A program made the translations under genes and the position numbers. Below, piece by piece: positions 36,061 through 48,270 of a stretch of 64,000 bases of DNA (positions are counted from its first letter, which is position 1; every line of letters begins with the position of its first letter). Source of the DNA: Acanthacorydalis orientalis (lineage: Eukaryota > Arthropoda > Insecta > Megaloptera > Corydalidae); assembly GCA_034766995.1 (NCBI GenBank), contig CM068314.1, positions 18,652,201 to 18,716,200 on the forward strand. The letters are read 5' to 3'. Below the pieces are notes generated by a model. That model was not told the DNA's origin. It searched no databases and saw only the letters and a program-made list of their open reading frames with translations.

Positions 36061-38275
36061 ATATAATATATATAATTTGATAATTAAAACTTGAATAAAA
36101 ATCAAATTGATATAAAAATTAATTCCGACGTATCAATAAAAAATATATAAAATATTATTGCAATTTATGTTAAATTTCTTTTGAAAATATGTCTTTTTAT
36201 GACTCTCATGAATACAATTAGTTATAAAGTAACAATATTCAAGTAACCAATAATAATAATCACTTCTGAAAATATACACGACATACTAGGCGGTAAAAGA
36301 GGATAGTAATAAAAATGCGATTATGGATACTTTTATATGACCACAATACTGATAGTAGTCGAGTAAAGTGATTTAAAAATCCCATCGTAAAAACATAACT
36401 TCATATTTTCATTAAAGTTCACAAGTTAAAATGATATAAACAGATCTTGAAAAAGTCATTATCTCTCAATGGTTTCACAATATATGATAATATTTACGAT
36501 GTACTGTGTACAATTTCTCTTTAAATTCTATAAAATAATAATTAATTTATATGTTTAAATATCATGTTAAAATCTTAACTATTATACTAATAGCTATTGG
36601 AAGTGCATTACATATAAATAAAATATTTTCGAAAAATTGAATAATAGAAACAAATTACACATTATTTTTCAGTAGACAAAATATGTAAGAATATTTCAGT
36701 TTAATTTTAATTTTGTTTACCTTCTTAATCAAATTTATTTTATGAATTAGGAAACTGTTTTTCTATTATAAAAACATTTTTTTATAAAAAATATATATCG
36801 CGTCCTTAAAATAAAAGTAATTATACGAAAAAAATATAATGAAGTAAGTGAAAATAATATAATAAATAAAGTGACTAATGTAAAATACTGACATATTAAC
36901 AATACTCAAATTATAATTGTAAAATATAATTTTTAATACTTAGTACGAAATAAAATTTCATTAAAATAAAATACGTGTACAAGAAAGGTATACAAACTAC
37001 TGTTCTCTTTTTTTATTACAAGTTGTGAATGAGCGATTCTCCATAATAAGATACAATTTCTCATAAATATTGAAAAAAAAGTAATGTAATACCTTTCTAC
37101 GTTTCTGTACTTTTTTTCTGAATGTCATCTGGGACAGTAGTTAAAAAGCAACACGTTATAAATAGTTATTATGTCGTTAATTGCAATTTAATTGTATGTC
37201 ATCCACGACTATAACGATACATTTGTCGTTTTTATTGATGTTGCTACTGAAGTATTCAAACATTTTATTGAATAATACATCAATTACAACAAATTCTTCA
37301 TTTTATGAACGCGTCTTAACAGATGTGATAATTGTCCTTAATGGTATATTTTTTATAACTAAGTTGTAACTCATATAAAAATTAATTTAAAATATTAAAT
37401 TATCCATATTTTTAGTTCATATTTTTCTAATACAGAAAAAAACAGTTACATCTATAATATCTTCATACGTGGGTAACAAATTAACATCATCTATGTCTCA
37501 GGAAAGGTACAATAATAATAATATAAAGCATATGCTTTAAAAAACAGCACATTTCATTTTAAAGTAATATTTCGGATTGGATAAACTAAATTAAATGTTT
37601 GACTAATTCAGAAGGAAGTAAGGAGAAAAACAAGTCAGAAAATTATGAAGAAAGAAGAAAATTCGTAAGTTTGGCTTATATATTTAAATCAATTGGGAGT
37701 TTCCAGTACAGTTAGAATTTAATCAAAAAAGAACTTCTTGAGCATACATTTAAAATTAAATTAGATATTTACAAAAAATGAATGGGTGAATATTCAATCT
37801 TTCATAGAGGCTGGAATTTCGTATCTGGAATGAATAACATTCCTACATGTTAAATGCAATACTTTCAAATACTAGTAAAAGCCATTAAGTCTAGACTAAA
37901 GAATAGAATAGGTAAAAATGAAGCCTTTTTAGAACCTCCATTACTAGTTTTATTATTTTGAGTAGATATTATTTATAATTAATATAAAAAAAAACATGAA
38001 ACATAAAAGAAAAATATAATATTAAAATAATCAGTGAAAAAATTTAATATTATTTAATACACCTCATTTTTTTATTTTTAATTTATAACCGCTTATTTTA
38101 AAAATAGGAATTCTTATTTAATTCCTGCTTCATCATCAACATTTCTGGATTAAAAAGTATAATGTCCCACGTAATAAAAATGTATAATTATTTCCGATAA
38201 AAAATAATCTATTAAATAATCTATATAGTGTTAAAATTATTTAGAAAATGAAAAAATCTAAGAAAGATAATTCTC
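36061..38275. other. AT-rich non-coding stretch
   Basis: Nothing recognisable beyond AT-rich unique sequence. It has no long microsatellite, no transposon end and no open frame with family motifs. The 62-codon plus-strand frame at 37181-37369 is Leu/Ile/Ser/Thr-rich and unrecognised. Confidence 0.5.
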
Positions 38276-38660
38276 ATGTCTCAAATCTCGATTATATCTC
38301 GAATGATTTGTTCTCGAATTGTACCGTCACACATACACACATTTCTGTTACACTTGCTCTGTAATTTGCGTACACAAAGAGCTACGTCGCTGGTGGCAGT
38401 GGTCGCGGGTTTCCTTTTATCGCTTCGCCGATCATCTATCTGTGATGTTGCACGCTCGACGAAGTTCCTTCTTGAGATTGTTCTTAGTACGCGCATAAGA
38501 GCATCATCATCATCATCATCATCACGATTATATATTGAAATGCTTCGTCATGTCGTCGTTCCTTTGCTCACGCTTGATTGTCGTGTCTGTTGTTCGTCGA
38601 CGTATATTTAGAATCCTGTGTTGATTTGACACATCAACAGAGTATACGTAGCTGTTCGAT
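38276..38660. other. CpG-rich island with (ATC)n run; uncharacterised open frames on both strands
   Basis: The most conspicuous CpG-rich stretch: about 28 CpG dinucleotides by hand count in under 400 bases, against almost none in the flanks. A plus-strand open frame of 111 codons (38276-38611) and a minus-strand frame of 71 codons (38281-38496) overlap here. The plus frame contains a seven-Ser run from the (ATC)n microsatellite at about 38501-38523. Neither frame resembles a known family. Overlapping open frames are expected when base composition removes stop codons, so neither is called as a gene. It is best read as a promoter/untranslated-exon or regulatory candidate. Confidence 0.4.
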
Positions 38661-38749
38661 TTAATGTCATCATTTATTTTGTGTTTACGTTAACAGTGCA
38701 CTTTCTGAACACTGCAACATTAAGCCAGATATGCTTAATTGTACAAAAT

Positions 38750-38753
<4 letters not shown>

Positions 38754-38823
<70 letters not shown>
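38754..38823. repeat. (TA)n microsatellite
   Basis: TA array with one ACA interruption near the left end. Confidence 0.97.
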
Positions 38824-38827
<4 letters not shown>

Positions 38828-38916
38828 CAAATTATTTTGAAAGTCATATTTATATTTTTCTTAAATATTATCGAAGTGATATGAAACATTATTTTTTTAT
38901 TATACTACTGTTAATA

Positions 38917-39461
38917 TTAGATTGTTAGGAAAATAACTGTGGTTTGTATTTTCTGAATTCTAACCTTAATTTTTTCTACTTCATCGTGTTCATGTTAATA
39001 TCACTTTAAAATGGATTTTTGGGTATCTATTTTAGTAACATCGACTTGGCTTTTATTATTAGTCTTGCTTTAAATTCGGATATTGAGTTAAAGATGAAAA
39101 AGAAGCAAATAAAAGTATTTTTTTTGTATGAGTTCAAAACGGATGATAAAACAATAGGAACTGCTTGTGAACTAAAAGATACTTTTGGTGTGGCTATTAT
39201 TAAGGAACGTACGTTGCAATGGTTCTAAAAATTTCGTACTGGGGACGAGAGCCATGAAGATGAAGAAAGTCGCGGGCGTCCTTCACTTCAAAGCAACCAA
39301 ATGAAGGCGTTAGTCGAATCAGAAACCATGTACAACAATTTGAGAGCTTGCACAAAAGTTACGCGTTAGTCATCCAACAGTTCTGGACCACTTAAAACCA
39401 AATTAAAAAATGTATATGAATTTGAAGGTCATATACCTCAATTATTTTTCTACCAACTTAA
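38917..39461 (+). mobile_element. Internally deleted mariner derivative (copy B, 545 bp)
   Basis: Left end TTAGATTGTTAGGAAAATAA; reverse complement of right end TTAAGTTGGTAGAAAAATAA. TA lies outside both ends (38915-38916 and 39462-39463). The 5' untranslated region and N-terminal transposase frame are retained. After the segment encoding the second DNA-binding region (ending at CTGGACCACTTAAAACC, about 39383-39399), the sequence passes directly to the last ~65 bases before the 3' terminal repeat. The catalytic domain is absent, so the element must rely on transposase from elsewhere. Confidence 0.9.
39091..39400 (+). pseudogene. Truncated mariner transposase N-terminal (DNA-binding) region
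   Basis: The frame around 39091-39228 encodes a recognisable mariner N-terminus: KKKQIKVFFLYEFKTDDKTI, then ELKDTFGVAIIKERTLQWF, ending at a stop where most mariners have a second tryptophan. The following frame continues with KFRTGDESHEDEESRGRPSL-type coding to the second helix-turn-helix. The Met at 39019 sits in the element's 5' untranslated region; the Met at about 39094 is the more plausible original start. No catalytic residues remain. Confidence 0.75.
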
Positions 39462-39605
39462 TAGAATAAAAGTATCAAATATATTAAAATAAAAAGAATT
39501 TATATATAAATTACATTTTTGTTTTAATATATCGTACAAACAGAAATAAATACAAACTTAAGAAAACATTTAATTGATATAATTATAAGAAAATATATAC
39601 ACATT

Positions 39606-39610
<5 letters not shown>

Positions 39611-39656
<46 letters not shown>
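39611..39656. repeat. (TA)n microsatellite
   Basis: 23 uninterrupted TA units. Its translation as poly Ile-Tyr produces two spurious overlapping minus-strand frames. Confidence 0.97.
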
Positions 39657-39660
<4 letters not shown>

Positions 39661-40539
39661 TGTGTACATACGTAATAACTGAGATAATGAAAAACGGAAA
39701 TGTATTTTTCAACGTTATAAAAAATATGTTGCAAATGACAGCTCATGAACACGTGATACAAGTCGTCGACAAAATGACAAAGCAAACGATTGCAATTCAT
39801 TTCAATGAAATTATTTATAAACAACAAATTTATATTAGAAATATTATCAAATGACAGATTGGAATCTAATGTACACAAACACAAAGCACATTATACATAT
39901 AATATACATACGCATTTATCAAATTATCGCGAATCTTGTTGAATCATTTACATATCAAAGCGAAATTAAATTAGAAGTCGAACAATGTTTTTTTATTTTG
40001 ATTTGATCAGAGCATCGGCCAAAAAAACAGGTTCGAAAAATATATCATGATTGGATCGGTTTGATACACGTATTTTATAAATTGTCTTTGTATTTTATAT
40101 TGACATTTACATTGTCTATATAAAAATACAACTTCAAATACTGTTAGTCGATAGTATTATTTATGATGTAGAGTATCATTATTCACTTAATAATATTTAG
40201 TCAAATAAATTTATAACAAGACAACTAAAATATTGTTTAGATGCTGTAAAAAATTTGTACTTCAACAATTATAACATTTTTAAAGGTTTAAAAGTAATTA
40301 GGTAAACTAAATAAAAATATATAGGTAATCAATGGTAAAATAAACATATACACCGTTTAAATAATAAATATTTAGATCAACATAATCTAAATGATGGTTG
40401 AAAAGTTGAAGTAATTTGCATAGGATTTAATATTAATATAACATAAATAACGAAAATAATAGAATAGTTTTACATATAATTTTATATCGTTTAATAACAA
40501 TTTATGAATTTATAAAAAAAATCAACCTCCTAACTGGAT

Positions 40540-40672
<133 letters not shown>

Positions 40673-41238
40673 ATGTACTTCCAATTATCACGTTTAATAT
40701 CTACATACATTAAATTATTAAAATTTTGGCACATAACATAATACACACAACACGTATGTAAATTAATTATTATAAAACAAATATTTTGCTGAAGTGATGT
40801 ATCAATCAATAATTATTAATATGAATTTCCATTACACTTATATTCACTGTCTCTCAACTAAAATATTAAATAAAAATTATATAAAAAAGCATGTTATCAT
40901 GTATCTAATCAGATGTATAATTTTAAAATTATTAATCAACTGGATAAAATATTAAAGAAAATTGTTTTTTCCAAAAGCGTATCTGGAATGAATAGAATAT
41001 TTACTACAATTCGTCCACACAGTTCGTACACACCCATCACATCCAAACACTACTCGTATAAACACTACATTTCAAATAAACCTAAATGAGTGTTTTTTCT
41101 AAAACAATTGTAAACTTTCAAAGGATACATTATAATATATAATTATACAATATTTATATGCAGTATAATTATATAAAGGATATTTAAATAATTTACTTCA
41201 AGATGTAGTGTTATTCGAAACATCGATTTATTGACTAT

Positions 41239-41242
<4 letters not shown>

Positions 41243-41292
<50 letters not shown>
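41243..41292. repeat. (TA)n microsatellite
   Basis: About 25 TA units with one TGTA interruption at the right end. Confidence 0.97.
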
Positions 41293-41776
41293 GGTTAATT
41301 ACGATAAAAGATCAATTGACGAACATTTTACATTTCAACTTAGATTTTTGTTACATACTTCTAACATTTTATTTTAAACTAATAATTAATAAAAAGTATG
41401 CTTATTTAAAAACATTTCTGAGCTATGAAACCATATACATTATTTGTCTACACAAAGAAAATATAAGGCAGTTTGATTTTTTCAAATAAATAAAGAAATG
41501 AAACCATATATGGTCAAATTTTAACATAACATTCATATAGTTTTTGGCATCAGAATAAAAATTTATCTTCAGATTTTTCTATGTTCTTAAGATTAGTATA
41601 TTCATATCGAATTAAATATAGGAAACAATCAAAAACAATCAATAACCAATTATTAAACATTTTTTCTAGCGTTAGGATCATGTTTCTATGTTTAAATATT
41701 ATTCAATTGGGTCAAATTTTTAATGAAAATACTACGAGATTCAAAAATTGAAACCTCGAAAGAAATTCCACTCTAA

Positions 41777-41812
<36 letters not shown>

Positions 41813-41822
41813 GAGAGAGAGA
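41777..41822. repeat. Self-complementary (TC)n(TA)n(GA)n microsatellite
   Basis: TC block, TA block and GA block in series. The TC and GA blocks are reverse complements, so the tract is a palindrome able to fold on itself. Confidence 0.97.
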
Positions 41823-41970
41823 TATGTGTCCATGTTAATAATATTAGTTTCAGTTAAAACTTTTTCTCTAGCAATTATAAAAGATATACACTCCATTATT
41901 TATTAAAATAAAGAGACAAATATTTATTAAAATTAAAAAACGTGTATTCATATAAACTGAATTAATAATT

Positions 41971-41974
<4 letters not shown>

Positions 41975-42030
<56 letters not shown>

Positions 42031-42040
42031 TTTATATATA
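41975..42040. repeat. (TA)n microsatellite abutting a MITE
   Basis: About 25 TA units, then ACATATATTTATATATA, ending exactly where MITE copy 3 begins. Confidence 0.97.
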
Positions 42041-42249
42041 AGGTGATTCAACTAAGGCTTCCACACAAAAGTATTAAAAAAACGCAAAAATTAAAAAAGA
42101 AATGTTATCCGCCATTTAATATTTTAGTTCTATTATATTTTTGTATTGAATTGAATTAAAATACTATATAATAAATAACATGACTTTACTTAACCCTTGC
42201 GCCCCATTTTATAATACTTCCATTTGGAAGCCTAATTTGAATCAATGAA
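42041..42249. mobile_element. Palindromic TA-flanked MITE, copy 3 (~209 bp)
   Basis: The left end is AGGTGATTCAACTAAGGCTT, preceded by TA. Near the right end the reverse complement reads TTGATTCAAATTAGGCTTCC. The centre carries TATTTTAGTTCTATTATA facing TTGAATTGAATTAAAATA. The right terminus is more degraded than in the other copies, so its exact end and duplication are uncertain. Confidence 0.78.
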
Positions 42250-43728
42250 TATATCTGAAATACGAAAATCGTATATCTCAATAGTTAAAATGTTGTATAA
42301 CGCTAATCAGTTCAACTTATCAATTTTATTGGTACTCTTATTTTGTATAAAGAATAGCTCGTTCATTTAACAAGTTATTTTTCATCGATATTAAAAACGT
42401 ATAACCATAAGTATGATTTTAAACATATATTCGTTATACATATAAACTAGAGTATCAATGTAGACGAATATAGACGTGAAGATTATTCGATAGCAGTTAC
42501 TATAAAACGAATGAATAATGCAAAAGACTCAAATCACATGCAAACTTCTAGTAGATTGTCTTGGAAGAATTGTTGCTATGCAAATACATCCTCAGTTTTC
42601 AGTATTTCAATATGTAAAAGATAATTTTACGGACAGTTAAAGAAAGTAGACACAAAAATCGTTTACATATATTATTGTTAAACAAAAACGCGAAGATATA
42701 TTTATAACGTTTTTAAAGACAATTTTAACGAAGGTATCATTAGTCGAACATATTTTTGTGAGTTTGTGTAAAAGATTTGATACTGAAAAGAAGGAAAGAA
42801 GTTAGGAACCAAATTATTATTACAGCTTTACAAAGTACTCTGTACCTCATACTATGCAAATTTTTATCCGCTTGAAACGCGATCTAAAAAAAAATATGCG
42901 CCATTTTTCATGTAGGATATCTTACAAAATCGCAACGTTCGCGTTGATGGTAAAAGAGAAAAAGAGAGCGCACGTATCAAGCCTTAATTCTAAAACATCC
43001 TTAATAATTTCTCATATTTTCGTAAAAATATCTACATATATATCTTTTTGTATAAGAACACACTCAGCTTATTCGTTGCAATCATTTAAACGCTTTTCGA
43101 AATTGCGAAACTGTTCACAAAAAAAAGTTATAATCATTTGTTTTCTGACATTTATTCGACTTTTGAAACGAGATGCTCATTATGGCTAATAATAATACCT
43201 AACCGGTACTTTGTTTTCAGGATTAATTAATTTATACGATCAACGTTTCTATATTATACTGAATTTATGTATTTTTGATCCGTCTCTGTCGAATATTTTA
43301 CAATACCAATCAGCATGACAAAACTTTTTAATCAGTTAATATGAAAGTTTTCTGATATTAATGATTGATTTAAACATGTTTCCGTCCGCATTATGACTTT
43401 AATTATCAATATAATAATAATTAAATACTAATACTCGAAAGCATTTTGTTCTTTTAAAACATTTATTCTTTAAAATTGAATAATTTTATTTAATATAAGT
43501 TAATGTGATCTTTTAGATTTATGAAACAGTTCAATTTATACAATAGTTATTAACAAATAAAATAAACTTAATTTCGTTACATTCTTTCTCTTAATTTCGT
43601 TTTATAAACAATTCTTACTTATAATGAACATAACGATAATGAACATAAACAAAACAACAGATAATGAACATAAATGAATATTTGTGATATGCAATAATAC
43701 ATTTTCTATTTAAATTTATTTACATAAA

Positions 43729-43800
43729 GAATTAATTTAACAACGATGAAATAAATCATATAAATGGGGATTGATACCATGTATCATGTTGTCAAATAAT
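43729..43800 (+). repeat. 72-bp direct repeat, copy 1
   Basis: Starts GAATTAATTTAACAACGATG and ends CATGTTGTCAAATAAT. It matches 46574-46644 with only about two substitutions in ~70 bases. It has no terminal inverted repeats and no coding frame. Confidence 0.9.
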
Positions 43801-44128
43801 TATAAATAATTTGATGGTTTTACTCATTTCTAATTTTTTAATCATATTCATTGCTATATTTCTAACACAATAACTATTAAAAAATGTGAAAAAGAATTCA
43901 ACTACTACACATTAGATCTATTAAACAAATTATATTTATTCTTTATAGAAATCAAAAAAATATATATAAATTAATATATATATATTATAAAGTACAACCT
44001 TCAATAATTTCATATTATAATTCTAAGAATAACTTCTGAAGAAAACTAAGCAATATTATTTGATAAATGTTACGAAAAAAATATCAAACTAATAAAGTAC
44101 TGTTAAAAATAAATATTATAGTTAATTG

Positions 44129-44691
44129 TCAGGTTGGTAGAAAAATAATGACAGTTTATGACCTTTAAATAAATATATTTTAATTTAAGTGGCTTTAAGT
44201 TATCCAGAACTGTTGAATGATTAAAGCCGATTTTTTGTGCAAGTTCTCGAATTATTGTGCTTGATTCTGATTCCAATAACGCGTTCAGTTGGTCATTATA
44301 AACTGAAAAAGGATGCCCGCAACCTTCTTCATCTTCAAAGCTCTCATCCCCAGCACGAAATTTTTAGAACCACAATTGCAGCCTACGTTCCTTAATAATA
44401 TCCACACCAAAAGTATCAACTTAGTTTACAAGCAGTTTATGCTGCTTTACAACCCGTTCTGAACTCATACAAAAAAATTGATCTTATTTGCTCCTTTTCC
44501 ATCTTCAATTCAATAGTCCGATTTGAAGCAAAGTTAGTAATAAAACCAAAGTCGATGTTACCAAAATACAGATCGAAAAATCCACTTTAAAATGATATTA
44601 ACATGAACACGATCAAATGACAATGTCATTGAAAAAAATTAAGGTTAGAATTCAGAAAACGAACACCGCAATTATTTTCCTACCTACCTAA
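44129..44691 (-). mobile_element. Internally deleted mariner derivative (copy C, ~563 bp)
   Basis: Minus orientation. The left end TCAGGTTGGTAGAAAAATAA is the element's 3' terminus, and the right end (reverse complement TTAGGTAGGTAGGAAAATAA) its 5' terminus. TA follows the right end (44692-44693); the left flank has decayed. It retains the 5' untranslated region and N-terminal transposase coding (KGEQIRSIFLYEFRTG-like, DESFEDEEGCGHPFSV-like, NDQLNALLESESSTI-like) and lacks the catalytic domain. The deletion junction lies at the same place as in copies A and B. Confidence 0.87.
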
Positions 44692-44693
44692 TA

Positions 44694-45152
44694 TTATAGT
44701 TGTAAATAATTACCCAGAGAATAGGTAAATCTCTAATAATAATATTTTTGACTAAAAATTACAAAAGTTATAATTTATAACACTTTTACATTTATTTTAT
44801 ATTAACTTATATATTTATTTTCAATACTTTCTAATTTATTTACAATCAATGTTCATTCGAACTCGCTGAAATTACTTTGACAAGTTTTTTCCTCCAATCA
44901 AATTAATAATTTATGTTATATAAATAAAGGCATACGTATCGCATGTTTTAGTTAACATGTGAAGTCATAAAAATTAATGATGACTAAATTCCATCAAGTA
45001 ATCATTTTTGATTATTGTGTAATTGATAATCAATTATAGAATATATGGTAATAGTAACCACACTTAAGAAAATAAAATTTTCCTTGTTAAATATTTTAAA
45101 GTCATCCGAACTTATAAACATATCTTCAAAGTAAAACGTATATAAACTTATA
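44694..45152. other. AT-rich non-coding spacer
   Basis: Nothing recognisable between mariner copy C and mariner copy F. Confidence 0.6.
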
Positions 45153-45154
45153 TA

Positions 45155-46422
45155 TTAGATTAATAAGTGTGATTTTTATCATTTTAAGATTGGCGCCGAT
45201 TTTTCTAGTTACCCTTATCTTTTATTATAGTCATGTGATACAGCACTGTAAACAATGAAATTAGCACTACTGATTTCAGCTTATGTCTATTGTTTTCATT
45301 CTTTAGTACTATTGGACATAACCTCTTAAATCAGTCATGGAAAACAAAGAAAATTCATACTCTTTCTTGCTCTATCAGTTTCAATTGGGACGTAAAGCAA
45401 TTGGAACTGCTCAGAATACCAAATTTGTTTTTGGCGAAGAGTTAATTATTGAACGTACTGCTCAACACTGGTTTCAAAAATTTCGTAAAGGAAAAGAAAA
45501 CCTTGATCATCGTGGACGTCCTTCAGCTATAGACAACAATGATTTAAGAACAATTATTGAAGCAGACTAACATAAAATAACTCGAGAGGTGGCAGAAGAA
45601 CTCAATGTTGATCATTCAACAGTTGTTCGACATTTGAGCCTAAATGGAAAAACAAAAAAGCTGGCTAAATGGGTGTCGTATGAGCTAAACAAACATAAAG
45701 CAATTCGGGGATACGAAGTTTGATCTGCACTTTTTTTTCTTACAAAAATGATCCTTTTCTTGATCTTATTATCACATGTGATAAAAAGGAGATTCCCTAC
45801 AACAATTAGAAACGTTCATCACAGTAGATAAACCGAGAAGAAGCACCAAAATAGTTTCCTAAACCAAAGATTCATGAAAAAATGATTATGGTTACTGTTT
45901 GGTGATCGGCAAGTGGAATCATTCACTACAACTTCTTAAATCTTGGTAAAACAATAACATCAGAAAAATATTTTCAGAAAATTGAAAAATGCATGAGAAG
46001 TTGCATCGTTTACAGCAAGTATTAGTTAACTGAAGAGGATCAATTTCTCTTCATGACAACTCCTGATCACACGTCTCACAAATAACTTTAAAAAAATTAA
46101 ATGAACTTGGTTATGAAATCTTACCTCACCCACCATATTCTTCAGACATGTCTCCGAAAGGTTATCATTTTATTAAACATTTTAGTAATTTCCTACGAGA
46201 GAAGGTTTTCAAAAATCAAGATCGGCTCAAGCCCTGTCGATGAATTCGTTAATTCCAGGACTCCAGAATTCTATCGTCCAGGAATAAATAAACTTGTTTC
46301 CTGTTTGGAGTAATGTGTGCATGCCAACGGTCTTTATTTTGATTAATAAATATAATTTTTAACTGACTATGCGTCTTTATACTCTATACATAAAAACCGC
46401 AATTATTTTTGCACTAACCTAA
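45155..46422 (+). mobile_element. Near-full-length dead mariner of the Hsmar1/SETMAR-like group (copy F, ~1.27 kb)
   Basis: The right terminal repeat is well preserved (reverse complement TTAGGTTAGTGCAAAAATAA) and followed by TA. The left terminus TTAGATTAATAAGTG is degraded but preceded by TA (45153-45154). The length is that of a complete mariner. The interior contains the whole transposase gene in order, broken by stops and frameshifts. The terminal repeat and protein motifs resemble the cecropia/irritans-type mariners to which human Hsmar1 belongs. The strand is set by the transposase. Confidence 0.9.
45337..46355 (+). pseudogene. Mariner transposase pseudogene (Hsmar1-like)
   Basis: Decayed mariner transposase. 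The first 77 codons are open from ATG at 45337 and encode the N-terminal helix-turn-helix region (LLYQFQLGRKAIGTAQNTKF, then ERTAQHWFQKFRKGKENL and GRPSAIDNNDLRTIIEAD). A TAA at 45568-45570 interrupts, after which the frame continues ITREVAEELNVDHSTVVRHL and KKLAKWVSYELNK. The first catalytic Asp (TCD, about 45777-45785) is present. The second (HDN, about 46053-46061) is present but followed by a stop two codons later. After the 34-residue spacing the third position is Gly (KGYH instead of the usual DYH, about 46155-46166). The C-terminus (FVNSRTPEFYRPGINKLVS) precedes another stop. It is inactive. Confidence 0.85.
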
Positions 46423-46441
46423 TACATTATAAATAAATAAC

Positions 46442-46444
<3 letters not shown>

Positions 46445-46502
<58 letters not shown>
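46445..46502. repeat. (TA)n microsatellite
   Basis: 29 uninterrupted TA units shortly downstream of mariner copy F. Confidence 0.97.
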
Positions 46503-46505
<3 letters not shown>

Positions 46506-46573
46506 CCGTATATGTTAAAGTATGTGTACAATGTGAGCGTTGTTATTATTTAAACAGGATGTCAATGTAATAG

Positions 46574-46644
46574 GAATTAATTTAACAACGATGAAATAAA
46601 TCATATAAACGGGAATTGATACCATGTATCATGTTGTCAAATAA
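46574..46644 (+). repeat. 72-bp direct repeat, copy 2
   Basis: Same orientation as 43729-43800 and nearly identical, differing mainly at TAAATGGGGATT versus TAAACGGGAATT. The similarity stops abruptly on both sides. Confidence 0.9.
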
Positions 46645-46975
46645 ATATTTTTTTTAAAAAAAAAACGTACGAATGCAGTACTTTAAAAATACTCGACAAC
46701 CACTGGTAGAAAAAAAAACTAAACACACGCGAATTGCCAGACAGTCGAGTACAAGTGTTCGACATTCGAAAAAAAGGATCGTAACGCAGTTTTCTCATAT
46801 TTCTGTTCGACGCAAGCGTCCGAGACAAATAGAGTAGACGATGAAGCTAAAAGCAAAAAGTTATGTGTAAGTTCGATTTCATGTCGGATAAGAATTGTCA
46901 TCTGCAGCTTGTGTCCCCATGATAAAATCATATTCACTTATGTTGCATTGAACGTGGCCAACTGGTAACAACCGA
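46645..46975. other. CpG-richer unique segment
   Basis: More complex than its flanks, with multiple CpG dinucleotides (for example TTCGACGCAAGCGTCCGAGA at about 46805). Two overlapping minus-strand open frames of 63 and 72 codons cross it in different frames; neither resembles a known protein. It is a candidate regulatory or untranslated segment by composition only. Confidence 0.3.
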
Positions 46976-48270
46976 CGTTATATAAAATATTGAACATTTC
47001 TCAGATATATTCAATTTCAGATTTATATTTTAGTGTTTAAATTCAATAACTAAAAAGTATTAACTCGCATATGTGATGTATATTAATACACTTTATTCGA
47101 ACAGTCGGTCTTTATTACTTTATTCATCTGCTCTATAAACATGCTGTATCAATATTTCGTTTAATTATTTTTTAAAACATTATTTTATAATTTTCATACA
47201 TTTTAAGATATTACTACTGTATACTACTGTTACAACAATATAAAATAACACATTTTGAAAATTAAAAATATAATTAAAGCATAGAAGATATTAATAACAA
47301 AATATCATTTTTAATTTAGTAAATAAACACATTTATCCTCAAAATAAAAGAATTTCAAATAGTCGAAAATTAAATACGATGACATTTTAATTAACACTTT
47401 TTATTTTTTGTACCCAACAAGTAGTGAAATAGGAATTGAAAATAAAATTATTGAAAATATGTCCGTCCTGTATAATTTTTCAAACAAAAAAAACTGTCTA
47501 ATAGTTCAGAGTAAAATAAATTACTATTTTTTTTTGTTGACAGCAACGCATTACAATCAATTTAAGAGTTTATATACTCATATATAAAAGTTTTGATAAT
47601 TTTTTTTTAATAAGGACAATTTACTGAATACAGTTATTAATAAATATTACACTTTAATAGATTTGTGTAGTATATGATGTGTGTTAAATATTCTTGTACA
47701 AAGACCCGTCGACGACCTCTTTGTTCTTTTTTATTCAATTATTGTTGCTGCAGATTCAATCTCCTATATACAATATACTTTTTAGAAGCCAAACTATTAA
47801 AAATTTAAAAGACAAATATTGTTAAAAAAAACCTAAATTAACTGATTAATTTATAAGACGACTAAATAAAAAAATTGCAATATCTAATTGAAAATTCAAA
47901 TACATTTTAACGGAATATTCAGAAAAAAATCTCTACTACCATTTTTATTGTTAAGTAATTCAATACCTAACCCATTTAATTGATATATCTACGAGGACAA
48001 TAAAAATTGAAACCGTGTGTATTCTTATAAAAAAAATTTAACAAGCATCTAGAATCGCGTTATACAGATTATTTTGAAAGAATTCTTCATCTTATAAATA
48101 GACGCATTGTTCTATATTTGGAGTGAATAGTTGGTGCTATTTTTATCATGTGATTGTTTTGTATGAGTTCCAAGTTTGTGGATGCAGTCTTAATGTAATT
48201 TAGGTATATTAAAATTTAACAATTACATCTTTAAAATAACACTTACGTTTTTTTTAGTATTAGATAAAAA
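46976..48270. other. AT-rich non-coding stretch
   Basis: No gene, transposon end or long microsatellite seen. Confidence 0.55.

Noticed and set aside
38276..38611. 111-codon plus-strand open frame as a protein-coding gene
   Set aside because: Overlaps a 71-codon frame on the other strand and contains an (ATC)n-derived serine run. The openness follows from local CpG-rich composition. Kept only as an island.
39019..39228. Short plus-strand frame as an independent small gene
   Set aside because: It is the 5' untranslated region plus N-terminus of the mariner transposase in copy B, ending at a nonsense codon.
42854..43189. 111-codon plus-strand open frame
   Set aside because: Basic, Phe/Ile/Ser/Lys-rich composition without any recognisable domain, signal peptide, repeat or codon pattern. 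Such lengths can occur by chance in a 64-kb window. No splice or promoter context supports it.
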